Assembly: GCF_018687455.1 (NCBI RefSeq) | Contig: NZ_CP061291.1 | Span: 1,054,001 to 1,118,000 of the forward strand | DNA: 64,000 bases | Reading direction: 5' to 3' | Origin: Polynucleobacter sp. TSB-Sco08W16 | GTDB taxonomy: Bacteria; Pseudomonadota; Gammaproteobacteria; Burkholderiales; Burkholderiaceae | Made by a program: the position numbers and the translations under genes | The notes under the pieces: generated by a model | What the model saw: the letters and a program-made list of their open reading frames with translations, nothing else | What the model was told of the DNA's origin: nothing | Databases searched by the model: none | In this document: one piece after another, positions 9,206-17,203 of the stretch | Position numbering within the stretch: position 1 is the first letter of the stretch | How the letters are laid out: each line of letters begins with the position of its first letter

Positions 9206-10378
9206 GTGACAAGCTCAGATACGTTTCATCTAGAAATTCTCGATAGCCTATCGGATGTATCTGCTTCAGATTGGAATACCCTGCTCACCTGTGACGCGGG
9301 CCCTTTTCTCACACATGAGTTCTTAAGCTCTCTTGAGGAGACCGGGTGTGTTGGCGGCAATACAGGATGGCAAGTGGCACATCTCGTTCTGAGGCAAGGC
9401 AAGCAGTTGGTAGGCGCAATGCCTCTGTACTTAAAACAACATTCCTATGGTGAGTTTGTCTTTGACTGGTCTTGGGCACAAGCCTACGAGCAGCAAGGCA
9501 TGAATTATTACCCAAAGATACTATGCGCCATTCCGTTTACGCCTGTACAGGGTTCGCGTATTTTGAGCGCACCACAATGCAATGCGCTCGAGATTCAGAA
9601 AGCACTCCTCGGCGGACTGAAATCCTTGATGACAGATAACGATCTCTCTTCTGCACATATTTTGTTTCCTATGACGGATGAAGCGGAATTTCTCAGGGAA
9701 CAAGGCCTCTTGCTAAGAGATTCTGTGCAGTTTCATTGGCACAACCAAAATTTTCAGAGCTTTGAACAGTTTCTATCAATATTAACGATGAAGCGTCGCA
9801 AGAATATTCGTCGTGAACGAGAACAGGTTGCAAGGGAAGCAATTTCATTTAGGCATGTTCCCGGAGGAGACTCCAAAGATCAAGATTGGGAATTCTTTTT
9901 CGATTGCTATCAAAATACTTACCTAGAGCATCAATCAAGCCCATATCTAAATGCGTCATTCTTCAAGCTATTAGCCAAAAGAATTCCAAACAATTTGCAC
10001 CTCATTATTGCTGAGCGTAACGGGATATCTATTGCCGCCTCCCTACTGTTGGTGGATAAACAATCATCTAAGGTTTATGGCAGATATTGGGGTGCGCTAG
10101 AACATGTGCCCTGTTTACACTTTGAAACTGCTTACTACCAAGCGATTGAATACTGCATTAAAGAAGGCATTCAAACCTTTGAAGGCGGTGCGCAAGGTGA
10201 ACACAAAATGGCGCGAGGATTCTTGCCAACCACAATCCGATCTGCCCATTTAATTAAAGACCCTAGGTTTTCAAAGGCGATTGCTCATTTCCTAGAACGT
10301 GAGCACCAAGGCATTGGGGCTTATGTTGATGAGCTCGCCGAGCATAGTCCGCTGAAATCGACTAAAGTACTCCCATGA
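9206..10378 (+). CDS. FemAB-like GNAT-fold acyltransferase (COG3146 / DUF482)
   Basis: 390 residues with a GTG start one base after the gloA stop. It matches the peptidogalycan biosynthesis or N-acetyltransferase family of unknown substrate: GPFLTHEFLSSLEETG near the N-terminus, PLYLKQHSYGEFVFDWSWA, the basic MKRRKNIRRERE, and C-terminal TFEGGAQGEHKMARGFLP. Family members are common in proteobacteria, but their acceptor is not settled. The next gene overlaps by four bases (ATGA), so the two are probably co-translated. Confidence 0.85.
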   Translation: MTSSDTFHLEILDSLSDVSASDWNTLLTCDAGPFLTHEFLSSLEETGCVGGNTGWQVAHLVLRQGKQLVGAMPLYLKQHSYGEFVFDWSWAQAYEQQGMNYYPKILCAIPFTPVQGSRILSAPQCNALEIQKALLGGLKSLMTDNDLSSAHILFPMTDEAEFLREQGLLLRDSVQFHWHNQNFQSFEQFLSILTMKRRKNIRREREQVAREAISFRHVPGGDSKDQDWEFFFDCYQNTYLEHQSSPYLNASFFKLLAKRIPNNLHLIIAERNGISIAASLLLVDKQSSKVYGRYWGALEHVPCLHFETAYYQAIEYCIKEGIQTFEGGAQGEHKMARGFLPTTIRSAHLIKDPRFSKAIAHFLEREHQGIGAYVDELAEHSPLKSTKVLP

Positions 10379-10641
10379 ATTCTGGAAGCAATAACAATCA
10401 AGCATCACAAAACGGCTCACTCTCACTCTCTACTGGAGATGACGAATCTGATTCTCCTTGTATTGGCGTCTGCACGACTCTATACGATGAGGTTTGCCAA
10501 GGCTGTGGCCGTACTTTAAATGAGGTGAGCAATTGGGTCTTTTTCTCGGACGAAGAAAAGGCTTCTGTTTGGAAGCGTATTCGCGAGGATGGAACGGCAA
10601 CCCGTTTTCAGCGACAAGCTAAAGAAAATAAGCCCATTTGA
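10375..10641 (+). CDS. DUF1289 (Fe-S-type) small protein
   Basis: 88 residues with the DUF1289 pattern SPCIGVC...CQGCGRTLNEVSNW, four cysteines that could bind an Fe-S cluster or zinc. Residues 1-25 are polar and probably disordered. The start overlaps the previous gene by ATGA. The stop codon lies in the loop of the terminator hairpin. The molecular function is unknown. Confidence 0.85.
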   Translation: MNSGSNNNQASQNGSLSLSTGDDESDSPCIGVCTTLYDEVCQGCGRTLNEVSNWVFFSDEEKASVWKRIREDGTATRFQRQAKENKPI

Positions 10642-10656
10642 TGGGCTTATTTTTTA
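10627..10656. terminator. Bidirectional intrinsic terminator
   Basis: AATAAGCCCAT and ATGGGCTTATT form a perfect 11-bp stem around a 3-base loop, followed by a T run on the plus strand and preceded by an A-rich run that gives U residues on the minus strand. It stands between the plus-strand DUF1289 gene, whose TGA it contains, and the convergent ybiT gene. Confidence 0.9.
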
Positions 10657-10680
10657 ACTCACTTCACTGCATTAACTGAT

Positions 10681-12288
10681 TTATCCAGCCAAAGCCTGGC
10701 TTCTTAAGTATTCCTCATAAGTTCCAGAATAATCAACGATAGTGCCATCCATCTTGACTTCCAAGATGCGATTAGCCAAAGCAGAAACAAACTCACGGTC
10801 GTGAGAAACAAAGATGAGAGTGCCGTCGAACTTTTCAAGAGCGATTTGCAAGCTCTCAATCGACTCCATATCCATGTGATTGGTTGGCTCGTCCATTGCT
10901 AGGACGTTATATTTCTGGAGCATTAACTTGCCCCAAATCATGCGACCCTTTTCACCACCGGAGAGAACCTTAACGGACTTACCAATGTCATCACCGGAGA
11001 ACAAAAGGCGTCCTAAGGTACCACGGATTACTTGATCGTCATCGCCAGTGTTGCGCCAGTTATTCATCCAATCCATGAGCAATTCGTCTTTTGCGAACAT
11101 CTCAGTATTGTCTTGTGGCATAACACCAACGTTAGCATTCTCAGCCCACTTCACATCGCCACTATCAGCAGCGATACCGTCAAAGCGCTTACTCAGAATA
11201 GTTTTAAGAAGTGTTGTCTTACCAGCACCGTTCTGACCAATGATGGCAATTTTTTCACCAGCACGAACACCGAGCTTGAAGTTTTTAAAGATCACACGGT
11301 CATAGGCTTTGGTAAGCGCATTGCACTCTACTGCCATGTTATGCAATTTTTTCTCAGTATCAAAACGAATAAATGGGTTTTGACGTGATGAAGGTTTTAC
11401 TTCTACGATTTCAATCTTCTCTAACTGACGTTGGCGTGAAGTTGCTTGACGCGCCTTAGAAGCATTTGCCGAGAAGCGGGCTACGAAAGCAGCCAATTCA
11501 GCAATTTTTTCTTTGGCCTTCACGTTAGAACTAAGTTGTTGCGTTCTTGCCTGTACAGAGGCAAGCATGTAGGAGTCGTAGTTGCCTGGATAGACCTTGA
11601 GTGTTCCGTAGTCCATATCAGCCATATGCGTACAGACTTCATTCAAGAAGTGGCGATCATGGGAAATGATAATGATGGTGCTTTTAATCTGATTCAGAAT
11701 GTCTTCTAACCAATGGATAGAGTGAATATCCAAGTTATTGGTTGGCTCGTCTAAGAGCAAAACATCTGGATCTGAAAACAAGGCTTGAGCAAGCAATACG
11801 CGGAGCTTCCAACCAGGGGCAACATTGCTCATCAGACCATTGTGCTGTTCGATTGGAATACCAATTCCTAATAACAACTCGCCTGCTTTTGCTTCTGCGG
11901 TATAGCCACCGTACTCGGCATACTTACCTTCGAGCTCTGCAGCCTTCATATAGTCTTCGTCAGTCGCTTCTGGATTTGCATAGATCGCATCGCGCTCAGC
12001 AGCAGCTTTCCACATTTCTTCGTGACCCATCATTACTACATCCAGAACACGCACATCTTCGTATGCGAATTGATCTTGACGTAATTTACCTAGACGAACA
12101 CCTGGGTCTAGACTGATGTTGCCGCTGGTGGGCTCTAATTCGCCACCCAGAATTTTCATGAAGGTAGATTTACCGCAACCGTTTGCTCCAATGAGGCCAT
12201 AACGATTACCGCCACCAAACTTCACGGAGATATTTTCAAACAGAGGCTTTGCCCCAAACTGCATGGTGATATTAGATGCGGACAGCAC
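10681..12288 (-). CDS. ybiT: ABC-F family ATPase, YbiT type
   Basis: Cytosolic tandem ATPase of the ABC-F family, which acts on ribosomes rather than membranes. 535 residues, GTG start (MLSASNITMQFGAKPLFENI), closely like E. coli YbiT. Walker A GANGCGKST and GQNGAGKTT; Walker B LLLDEPTNNLDI and LAMDEPTNHMDM. The first ABC signature is the degenerate SNVAPGWKLRVLLAQAL, a YbiT trait, and the second is LSGGEKGRM. The linker region has ANASKARQATSRQRQ. It is a single transcription unit, with a terminator downstream shared with the convergent gene. Confidence 0.92.
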   Translation of the reverse strand: MLSASNITMQFGAKPLFENISVKFGGGNRYGLIGANGCGKSTFMKILGGELEPTSGNISLDPGVRLGKLRQDQFAYEDVRVLDVVMMGHEEMWKAAAERDAIYANPEATDEDYMKAAELEGKYAEYGGYTAEAKAGELLLGIGIPIEQHNGLMSNVAPGWKLRVLLAQALFSDPDVLLLDEPTNNLDIHSIHWLEDILNQIKSTIIIISHDRHFLNEVCTHMADMDYGTLKVYPGNYDSYMLASVQARTQQLSSNVKAKEKIAELAAFVARFSANASKARQATSRQRQLEKIEIVEVKPSSRQNPFIRFDTEKKLHNMAVECNALTKAYDRVIFKNFKLGVRAGEKIAIIGQNGAGKTTLLKTILSKRFDGIAADSGDVKWAENANVGVMPQDNTEMFAKDELLMDWMNNWRNTGDDDQVIRGTLGRLLFSGDDIGKSVKVLSGGEKGRMIWGKLMLQKYNVLAMDEPTNHMDMESIESLQIALEKFDGTLIFVSHDREFVSALANRILEVKMDGTIVDYSGTYEEYLRSQALAG

Positions 12289-12327
12289 GGATGTTTTCTA
12301 GCTTTCTGAAATTCAATTCAATAGATA

Positions 12328-12392
12328 CCCCCTAGACTGGGGGCAAAGACCGTTATTTTAACGGTTTAGGGCGGGGAAAGCCTGAAATCAGG
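12328..12392. repeat. Three consecutive short hairpins in the ybiT upstream gap
   Basis: Between the transporter stop (12399) and the ybiT start lie CCCCC-N6-GGGGG (12328-12343), ACCGTTA-N3-TAACGGT (12349-12365) and CCTGA-N2-TCAGG (12381-12392), all perfect. None is followed by a long T run on the minus strand, so a strong intrinsic terminator is not proven. They may end the transporter transcript or fold the ybiT leader. Confidence 0.5.
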
Positions 12393-12398
12393 AACTGA

Positions 12399-13109
12399 TT
12401 AGAGTTTGACCCGAAATGGCGTGAAATTCGTATGAATATCGTAATAATCCTCATTTTCTTTACGCTTGAGGAAATTCACAACCCAGTAGGTCAAGGGCGT
12501 AGCTAGGATCTCCCAGGCTGTTTTCAGGACGTATTGAGCTAAAGCCACCTGAATAACCTCATGGGTAGGCCATAGACCGTAGAAAGCGAGCATATAAAAG
12601 AATGAGGAGTCCACCAACTCCCCTACTGCGGTTGATCCAATAGTGCGCATCCATAAGAAGCGGCCTTGAGTCCATATCTTCATCTTCGCCAATACAAAGC
12701 TATTGGCAAAACTGCCGCACCAGAAAGAAAACATTGAGGCCAGGGCAATACGCCAAGAGTTTCCAAAAACAGTCTCTAGGCCTTGTTGATAGTTCGCCAT
12801 ATAGGCCCCAGGCGCAACCGGTAAGGCAATCACAATTTGCGCCATGATCGCCGCAAATGCCAAGGCTGCAAAACCAGCCCATACGGCTCGACGGTCATAC
12901 GCGTAGCCATAGACCTCAGTCAGGATGTCGCCAAAGAAATAAGAGATGGGAAAGAACAAGATACCGCCACCAAAAGGTACCTGTCCAAAATAAGGCAGGT
13001 CGACTACGGCAGCCTTCCCTGCCCCAATAAAGTTCGAGCACAGGAGAACAACCACAAAGGCAGCCAGAATCAGGTCGTAATAGCGATGGTGACGTCTTGG
13101 TGAGTCCAT
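12399..13109 (-). CDS. yhhQ: Queuosine precursor transporter (VUT/YhhQ family)
   Basis: Inner-membrane importer of preQ0/preQ1-type 7-deazaguanine precursors for tRNA queuosine. 236 residues from the ATG at 13109 (MDSPRRHHRYYDL); longer in-frame starts would run into the divergent promoter and gene. About six membrane segments, with family motifs FFGDILTEVYGY and GELVDSSFFY, and C-terminal WEILATPLTYWVVNFLK. It is divergent from gcdH. I see no preQ1 riboswitch in the 94-base gap. Confidence 0.88.
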   Translation of the reverse strand: MDSPRRHHRYYDLILAAFVVVLLCSNFIGAGKAAVVDLPYFGQVPFGGGILFFPISYFFGDILTEVYGYAYDRRAVWAGFAALAFAAIMAQIVIALPVAPGAYMANYQQGLETVFGNSWRIALASMFSFWCGSFANSFVLAKMKIWTQGRFLWMRTIGSTAVGELVDSSFFYMLAFYGLWPTHEVIQVALAQYVLKTAWEILATPLTYWVVNFLKRKENEDYYDIHTNFTPFRVKL

Positions 13110-13203
13110 AAGTCTAGAAAAATGGATAATAGAAAGAAGAATATCTGCATTCCTGAAATTACGCAGGATGCAGGCAAAATTTATGACAGGATGAGCAAAA
13201 ACC

Positions 13204-14382
13204 ATGAGTAAAGCCAGCTTCAATTGGGAAGACCCACTTCTCCTCGATACACAGTTAACCGAAGACGAGCGCATGATTCGTGATGCAGCTGCAGAATATG
13301 CCCAAGGCCGTTTAATGCCGCGTATTCAAGATGCCTATCGTAATGAAACTACCGACCCAGCCATCTTTCGCGAAATGGGTGAGCTTGGCCTTTTAGGCAT
13401 CACCATCCCCGAGCAATACGGTGGCTCAAATTTAAATTATGTTTCTTATGGATTGGTTGCCCGTGAAATCGAGCGCGTAGATTCCGGTTATCGCTCCATG
13501 ATGAGCGTGCAATCCTCATTGGTCATGGTTCCAATTAACGAATTTGGCACAGAAGCGCAAAAACAAAAGTACCTGCCTAAATTGGCCAGTGGCGAGTGGA
13601 TCGGATGCTTTGGCTTGACTGAGCCAAACTATGGCTCTGATGCTGGCGGCATGATTACTCGCGCTAAGACAGTTCCCGGCGGCTTTTCTTTGACGGGTTC
13701 AAAGATGTGGATCTCAAATTCTCCAATTGCCGACGTATTTGTAGTGTGGGCTAAAAATGATGAAGGAGTCATTCGTGGCTATATCCTTGAAAAGGGTATG
13801 AAAGGCTTAAGCGCCCCAAAAATCAGTGGCAAGATGGGTCTGCGCGCCTCCATCACCGGTGAAATCGTGATGGATGAAGTATTCGTCCCCGCCGAAAACG
13901 AATTCCCCGAAGTTTCCGGCTTAAAGGGTCCGTTCACTTGTTTGAACTCTGCTCGCTACGGAATTTCATGGGGCACATTAGGTGCTGCTGAGTGGTGCTG
14001 GCATGCAGCACGTCAATACACCTTAGATCGTAAACAGTTTGGTAGGCCATTAGCCGCCAATCAACTCATTCAAAAGAAGTTAGCTGATATGCAAACTGAG
14101 ATCACCATGGCATTGCAAGGATGCCTGCGCTTAGGTCGCATGAAAGATGAAGGCATTGCTGCTCCTGAAATTACCTCCATCATGAAACGTAATTCTTGCG
14201 GAAAATCTTTAGACATTGCCCGTATGGCGCGTGATATGCACGGCGGCAACGGCATCTCTGACGAGTATGGTGTCGTTCGGCACATGATGAACTTAGAGGT
14301 TGTAAACACCTACGAGGGCACTCATGATATTCACGCCCTGATTTTGGGTCGTGCACAAACAGGAATACAGGCTTTTAGCTGA
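13204..14382 (+). CDS. gcdH: Glutaryl-CoA dehydrogenase
   Basis: Acyl-CoA dehydrogenase that oxidises and decarboxylates glutaryl-CoA to crotonyl-CoA in lysine/tryptophan or aromatic breakdown. 392 residues. It has GCFGLTEPNYGSD, WISNSP, the substrate arginine context GYRSMMSVQSSLV, and the catalytic glutamate in NTYEGTHDIHALILGRA. Electrons would pass to ETF and then to the ETF-quinone oxidoreductase upstream. The stop codon is directly adjacent to the convergent mnmH stop, with no spacer. Confidence 0.94.
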   Translation: MSKASFNWEDPLLLDTQLTEDERMIRDAAAEYAQGRLMPRIQDAYRNETTDPAIFREMGELGLLGITIPEQYGGSNLNYVSYGLVAREIERVDSGYRSMMSVQSSLVMVPINEFGTEAQKQKYLPKLASGEWIGCFGLTEPNYGSDAGGMITRAKTVPGGFSLTGSKMWISNSPIADVFVVWAKNDEGVIRGYILEKGMKGLSAPKISGKMGLRASITGEIVMDEVFVPAENEFPEVSGLKGPFTCLNSARYGISWGTLGAAEWCWHAARQYTLDRKQFGRPLAANQLIQKKLADMQTEITMALQGCLRLGRMKDEGIAAPEITSIMKRNSCGKSLDIARMARDMHGGNGISDEYGVVRHMMNLEVVNTYEGTHDIHALILGRAQTGIQAFS

Positions 14383-15456
14383 TTAAGCTTTTAGCTTATC
14401 GACAATAGCCTTTGCCGCCTTGGCAAAGGCGTTGTCACTATCATCCTCTAGCAGGACAAAGTGCTCAATCTTGTATTGAGGAAAATTACGCACAATCGAA
14501 GACTGGTAGGATGGGTCATAGTGCTTGACCAATAACTCTTCCACTAGTTCTGGAAACCTACCTGCATCAATGGCATCATTCCATTTGGCAATTTGGACTT
14601 TTCCATAATGCGCTGTTAGCAAAGCAAGCTTGCTTTTAAAGTTATCAGCATCGCTCAAGAAGTGATGATATTCACGCATGAGCCATGACACTCGCGTTTG
14701 AGTGCTTGACCTCAACTCAATACAAGCGCCATTGCGAATCTTTTCCATCAAGGCATCGGGGATATGAACACCGCCTACCTTCTTACTTTCTGACTCCACG
14801 AGTACAGGCTTAGAGGGATCCAAAGAGCGCAGAGTATTCCAAAGCTCAGTCTCAAAACCTTTTTGCGAAGGTTGTTCGATGTTAGGCTCATTACCCAACA
14901 CGGAACCACGGTGAATGGCTAAAGCCTCTAAATCCAAGACTTGGGCGCCTAGCTTTTGGGCCTCTTGAAGAATTCTGGTTTTGCCACTTCCGGTCATGCC
15001 GCAAACTACCTGGAAGGAAAACTGCTGAGCAGCCTCCTCAAGACCATCAATCACAGTGCGCCTGAATCCTTGGTAACCACCTTCTAGTTGCATGGCTTTC
15101 CAGCCAATGCGGTTGAGGATGTGTGTAAACGCCCCGCTTCGCTCGCCACCACGCCAGCAATAAATGAGAGGTCGCCATTCACGCGGCAGCTCGAGAAAAT
15201 TATTTTCAAGATGGTTCGCAATGTTACGAGAAACCAAAGCAGCGCCTAATTTCTTTGCAGCAAATGGTGAAACTTGTTTGTATAGTGTGCCGATCTTCGC
15301 GCGCTCTTCATTATCGAGAACGGGGAAATTCACTGCACCCGGTATATGGTCTAGAGCGAACTCAGCAGGAGACCTCACATCAATAATGAGATCAAAGCGA
15401 TCTAACTCTGATAGAAATTGATCTAGCTTAAGAATGTGTGGATTGCTAGGTTGCAT
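14383..15456 (-). CDS. mnmH: tRNA 2-selenouridine synthase
   Basis: Converts 2-thiouridine at the wobble position of some tRNAs to 2-selenouridine via a geranylated intermediate. 357 residues. N-terminal rhodanese domain (DVRSPAEF, active cysteine in IYCWRGGERSG) and a P-loop domain (GMTGSGKT at about 153). It needs selenophosphate from SelD, which is not in the window. It is the last gene of the sulfur-related minus-strand run, nine bases after the thioesterase, so it may share that transcript. Confidence 0.93.
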   Translation of the reverse strand: MQPSNPHILKLDQFLSELDRFDLIIDVRSPAEFALDHIPGAVNFPVLDNEERAKIGTLYKQVSPFAAKKLGAALVSRNIANHLENNFLELPREWRPLIYCWRGGERSGAFTHILNRIGWKAMQLEGGYQGFRRTVIDGLEEAAQQFSFQVVCGMTGSGKTRILQEAQKLGAQVLDLEALAIHRGSVLGNEPNIEQPSQKGFETELWNTLRSLDPSKPVLVESESKKVGGVHIPDALMEKIRNGACIELRSSTQTRVSWLMREYHHFLSDADNFKSKLALLTAHYGKVQIAKWNDAIDAGRFPELVEELLVKHYDPSYQSSIVRNFPQYKIEHFVLLEDDSDNAFAKAAKAIVDKLKA

Positions 15457-15465
15457 ACCGCAGGG

Positions 15466-15885
15466 TTAGACAATCTTCTGCAAAATATGCTCGGGCCAAG
15501 GTGCGGATTTATTGGTAGTCAGATCTACCCACACCATAGTTGCACCACCAATTGCCACCTCTTCATCAGGCGTAGCCACCAAAGCCATGCTGGTGTAGAC
15601 ATCCATACTGGTTCTACCAATAACACCAATCGAGGTTTTCAGAATCAACTCTCCAGGATAAGGGAGCTGTTTATAGAAATTGCAGAAGCCATTCATCATC
15701 AACATGGATTCACGACCGGGAGCTACGTCATAACCCATAGAGGTAATCCATTCAACACGCGCTTGCTCCATATACCGAAAGTACACGGTGTTATTGACAT
15801 GACAGTATGCATCCATATCACCCCAACGAATTGGCATGATCATTTCATGAACTAGCTTACGTTCTTCAGGAATGGTGATGCGCAT
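15466..15885 (-). CDS. Acyl-CoA thioesterase, 4HBT/YbgC-like hotdog fold
   Basis: 139 residues from the ATG at 15885; a longer in-frame start would overlap the upstream gene. The hotdog motif is MPIRWGDMDAYCHVNNTVYFRYMEQAR, where the Asp/His-Asn region is catalytic in this family. The substrate is unknown (short acyl-CoA or 4-hydroxybenzoyl-CoA type). It starts 20 bases after the DUF442 gene and ends 9 bases before mnmH. Confidence 0.85.
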   Translation of the reverse strand: MRITIPEERKLVHEMIMPIRWGDMDAYCHVNNTVYFRYMEQARVEWITSMGYDVAPGRESMLMMNGFCNFYKQLPYPGELILKTSIGVIGRTSMDVYTSMALVATPDEEVAIGGATMVWVDLTTNKSAPWPEHILQKIV

Positions 15886-15905
15886 TACGATTGAGTGCTG
15901 GTGCT

Positions 15906-16250
15906 TTATTTCACTTGCAATGCAAGTTGATACAGATTGCTTGAGCGCGCACCAGAGCGACAAAATGCCAGCACTGGACCAGGCATCGTTTTTAATAAAC
16001 GCGCCATTTCTCGTACCTGCTCAACTGTCATAGCACTAGGCACAACTGGTAAATAGGCATAGTTCAAACCTAACTTCTCTGCCTCAGCTTGAATGCTGGC
16101 ACTGCTTGGTTGATCGGGGCCACCCTCACCATCGGGACGATTATTAATAACGCTTTTATAGCCCTGCTGAGCAATTTCAGCTAAATGACTGGGATCAATC
16201 TGGCCAAGAGTGCCGAAATGATCGTTATGACAAGTAATAGGAAGACTCAT
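15906..16250 (-). CDS. DUF442 / TIGR01244 sulfur-transfer or phosphatase-like protein
   Basis: 114 residues with the CX5R phosphatase/rhodanese-like loop AFCRSGARSSNLY near the C-terminus and INNRPDGEGGPDQPS near residue 40. This is the domain found at the N-terminus of Blh (beta-lactamase-hydrolase-like) proteins, where it is fused to a persulfide-dioxygenase MBL domain. Here it stands alone, and the matching MBL protein is encoded at the other end of the island (26803-27663). A role in persulfide or sulfide detoxification is inferred. Confidence 0.85.
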   Translation of the reverse strand: MSLPITCHNDHFGTLGQIDPSHLAEIAQQGYKSVINNRPDGEGGPDQPSSASIQAEAEKLGLNYAYLPVVPSAMTVEQVREMARLLKTMPGPVLAFCRSGARSSNLYQLALQVK

Positions 16251-16309
16251 TGCACCCTCTTCAGCTAGGAATTAATCAAAATTTAGGTTTGATTCTAAAT
16301 CAGGCCGAA

Positions 16310-16747
16310 CTAGGCAGTATTTTTATGCGCACTTAAGAAGCGGTCGCAGAACTCCATGCCAGCCAACATGGCAATCAGAAATACCAGCGCCTTGAGCTGT
16401 CCTGCACCCAAAGCAACAATCGCCGGGCCTGGGCAAAAGCCAGCAATACCCCAGCCAGCACCGAATATAAGACTGCCAATCACCAGAGGTTTAGTGATGT
16501 CACGTCGCCTAGGTATGTGCAAAGCACCACCAAAAAAGGTCTCTGTTCTTTTGCTGACAACATAAAAGCCAGCGAGACCAACAATGACCGCGCCGACCAT
16601 GACAAATATCAGGGATGGATCCCAAAGACCTGCTAGATCAAGGAATCCCAAAATCTTCTGGGGATTTGTCATCCCAGAAATAATCAATCCCCAGGCAAAA
16701 AGTACGCCAATTGCATACTGACTCAAGAGGCCAAAATGTTTTCTCAT
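16310..16747 (-). CDS. YeeE/YedE-type membrane protein (DUF6691 half-transporter)
   Basis: 145 residues with four membrane spans and the conserved GAGWGIAGFCPGPA cysteine motif. It is a half-size member of the YeeE/YedE sulfur-compound transporter family and pairs with the gene one base upstream. In PmpAB-like pairs the two halves work together in sulfur-compound uptake or export. The substrate (thiosulfate, sulfide, persulfide) is not known here. Confidence 0.87.
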   Translation of the reverse strand: MRKHFGLLSQYAIGVLFAWGLIISGMTNPQKILGFLDLAGLWDPSLIFVMVGAVIVGLAGFYVVSKRTETFFGGALHIPRRRDITKPLVIGSLIFGAGWGIAGFCPGPAIVALGAGQLKALVFLIAMLAGMEFCDRFLSAHKNTA

Positions 16748-16748
16748 C

Positions 16749-17186
16749 TTATGCCCCGATCACATGACGCAAGACATATACAGTCAGAAATCCAGCACCC
16801 ATAAATGACAGCGTTGCTATCAGTGAGCGTGGTGATAGCCTAGATAAACCACAAATTCCATGGCCACTTGTGCAACCCGATCCATACTGAGCGCCTAAAC
16901 CTACCAAAAACCCAGCAACTAAAATTGCAAACCAATCAGCATCTACTTCAATAATGGGGCGGATATCAAAGAACAAAGCGGCGATGACTGGCCCAGAGAG
17001 AAGACCTAAGACAAGAGCACTTCGCCAAGCTCGATCACCTTGCTGGGGTTTGAGCAAGCCAGAAACAATTCCGCTGATACCTAAAATACGTCCATGCAAT
17101 AGCACATAAAGAGCGGCTGCAACACCTAAAATCATTCCACCTAATAAAGAAGGAATGGGAGTAAATGAGAGCCAGTCAATTTGCAT
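16749..17186 (-). CDS. YeeE/YedE-type membrane protein (half-transporter, first of pair)
   Basis: 145 residues, four membrane spans. The cysteine signature YGSGCTSGHGICGLSRLSPR is typical of YeeE/YedE halves in which conserved cysteines pass sulfur species across the membrane. It ends one base before its partner. The pair resembles the YeeE/YedE genes found with BigR/Blh sulfide-detoxification operons. Confidence 0.87.
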   Translation of the reverse strand: MQIDWLSFTPIPSLLGGMILGVAAALYVLLHGRILGISGIVSGLLKPQQGDRAWRSALVLGLLSGPVIAALFFDIRPIIEVDADWFAILVAGFLVGLGAQYGSGCTSGHGICGLSRLSPRSLIATLSFMGAGFLTVYVLRHVIGA

Positions 17187-17203
17187 GAGTTATTCCAGAG
17201 TTA

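Noticed and set aside
13110..13203. preQ1 riboswitch upstream of the queuosine transporter
   Set aside because: No characteristic C-rich loop/A-rich tail pseudoknot could be seen in the short gap.
13110..13274. Longer N-terminus for the queuosine precursor transporter
   Set aside because: It would cross the divergent promoter and overlap the gcdH start; the extra residues do not look like the family.
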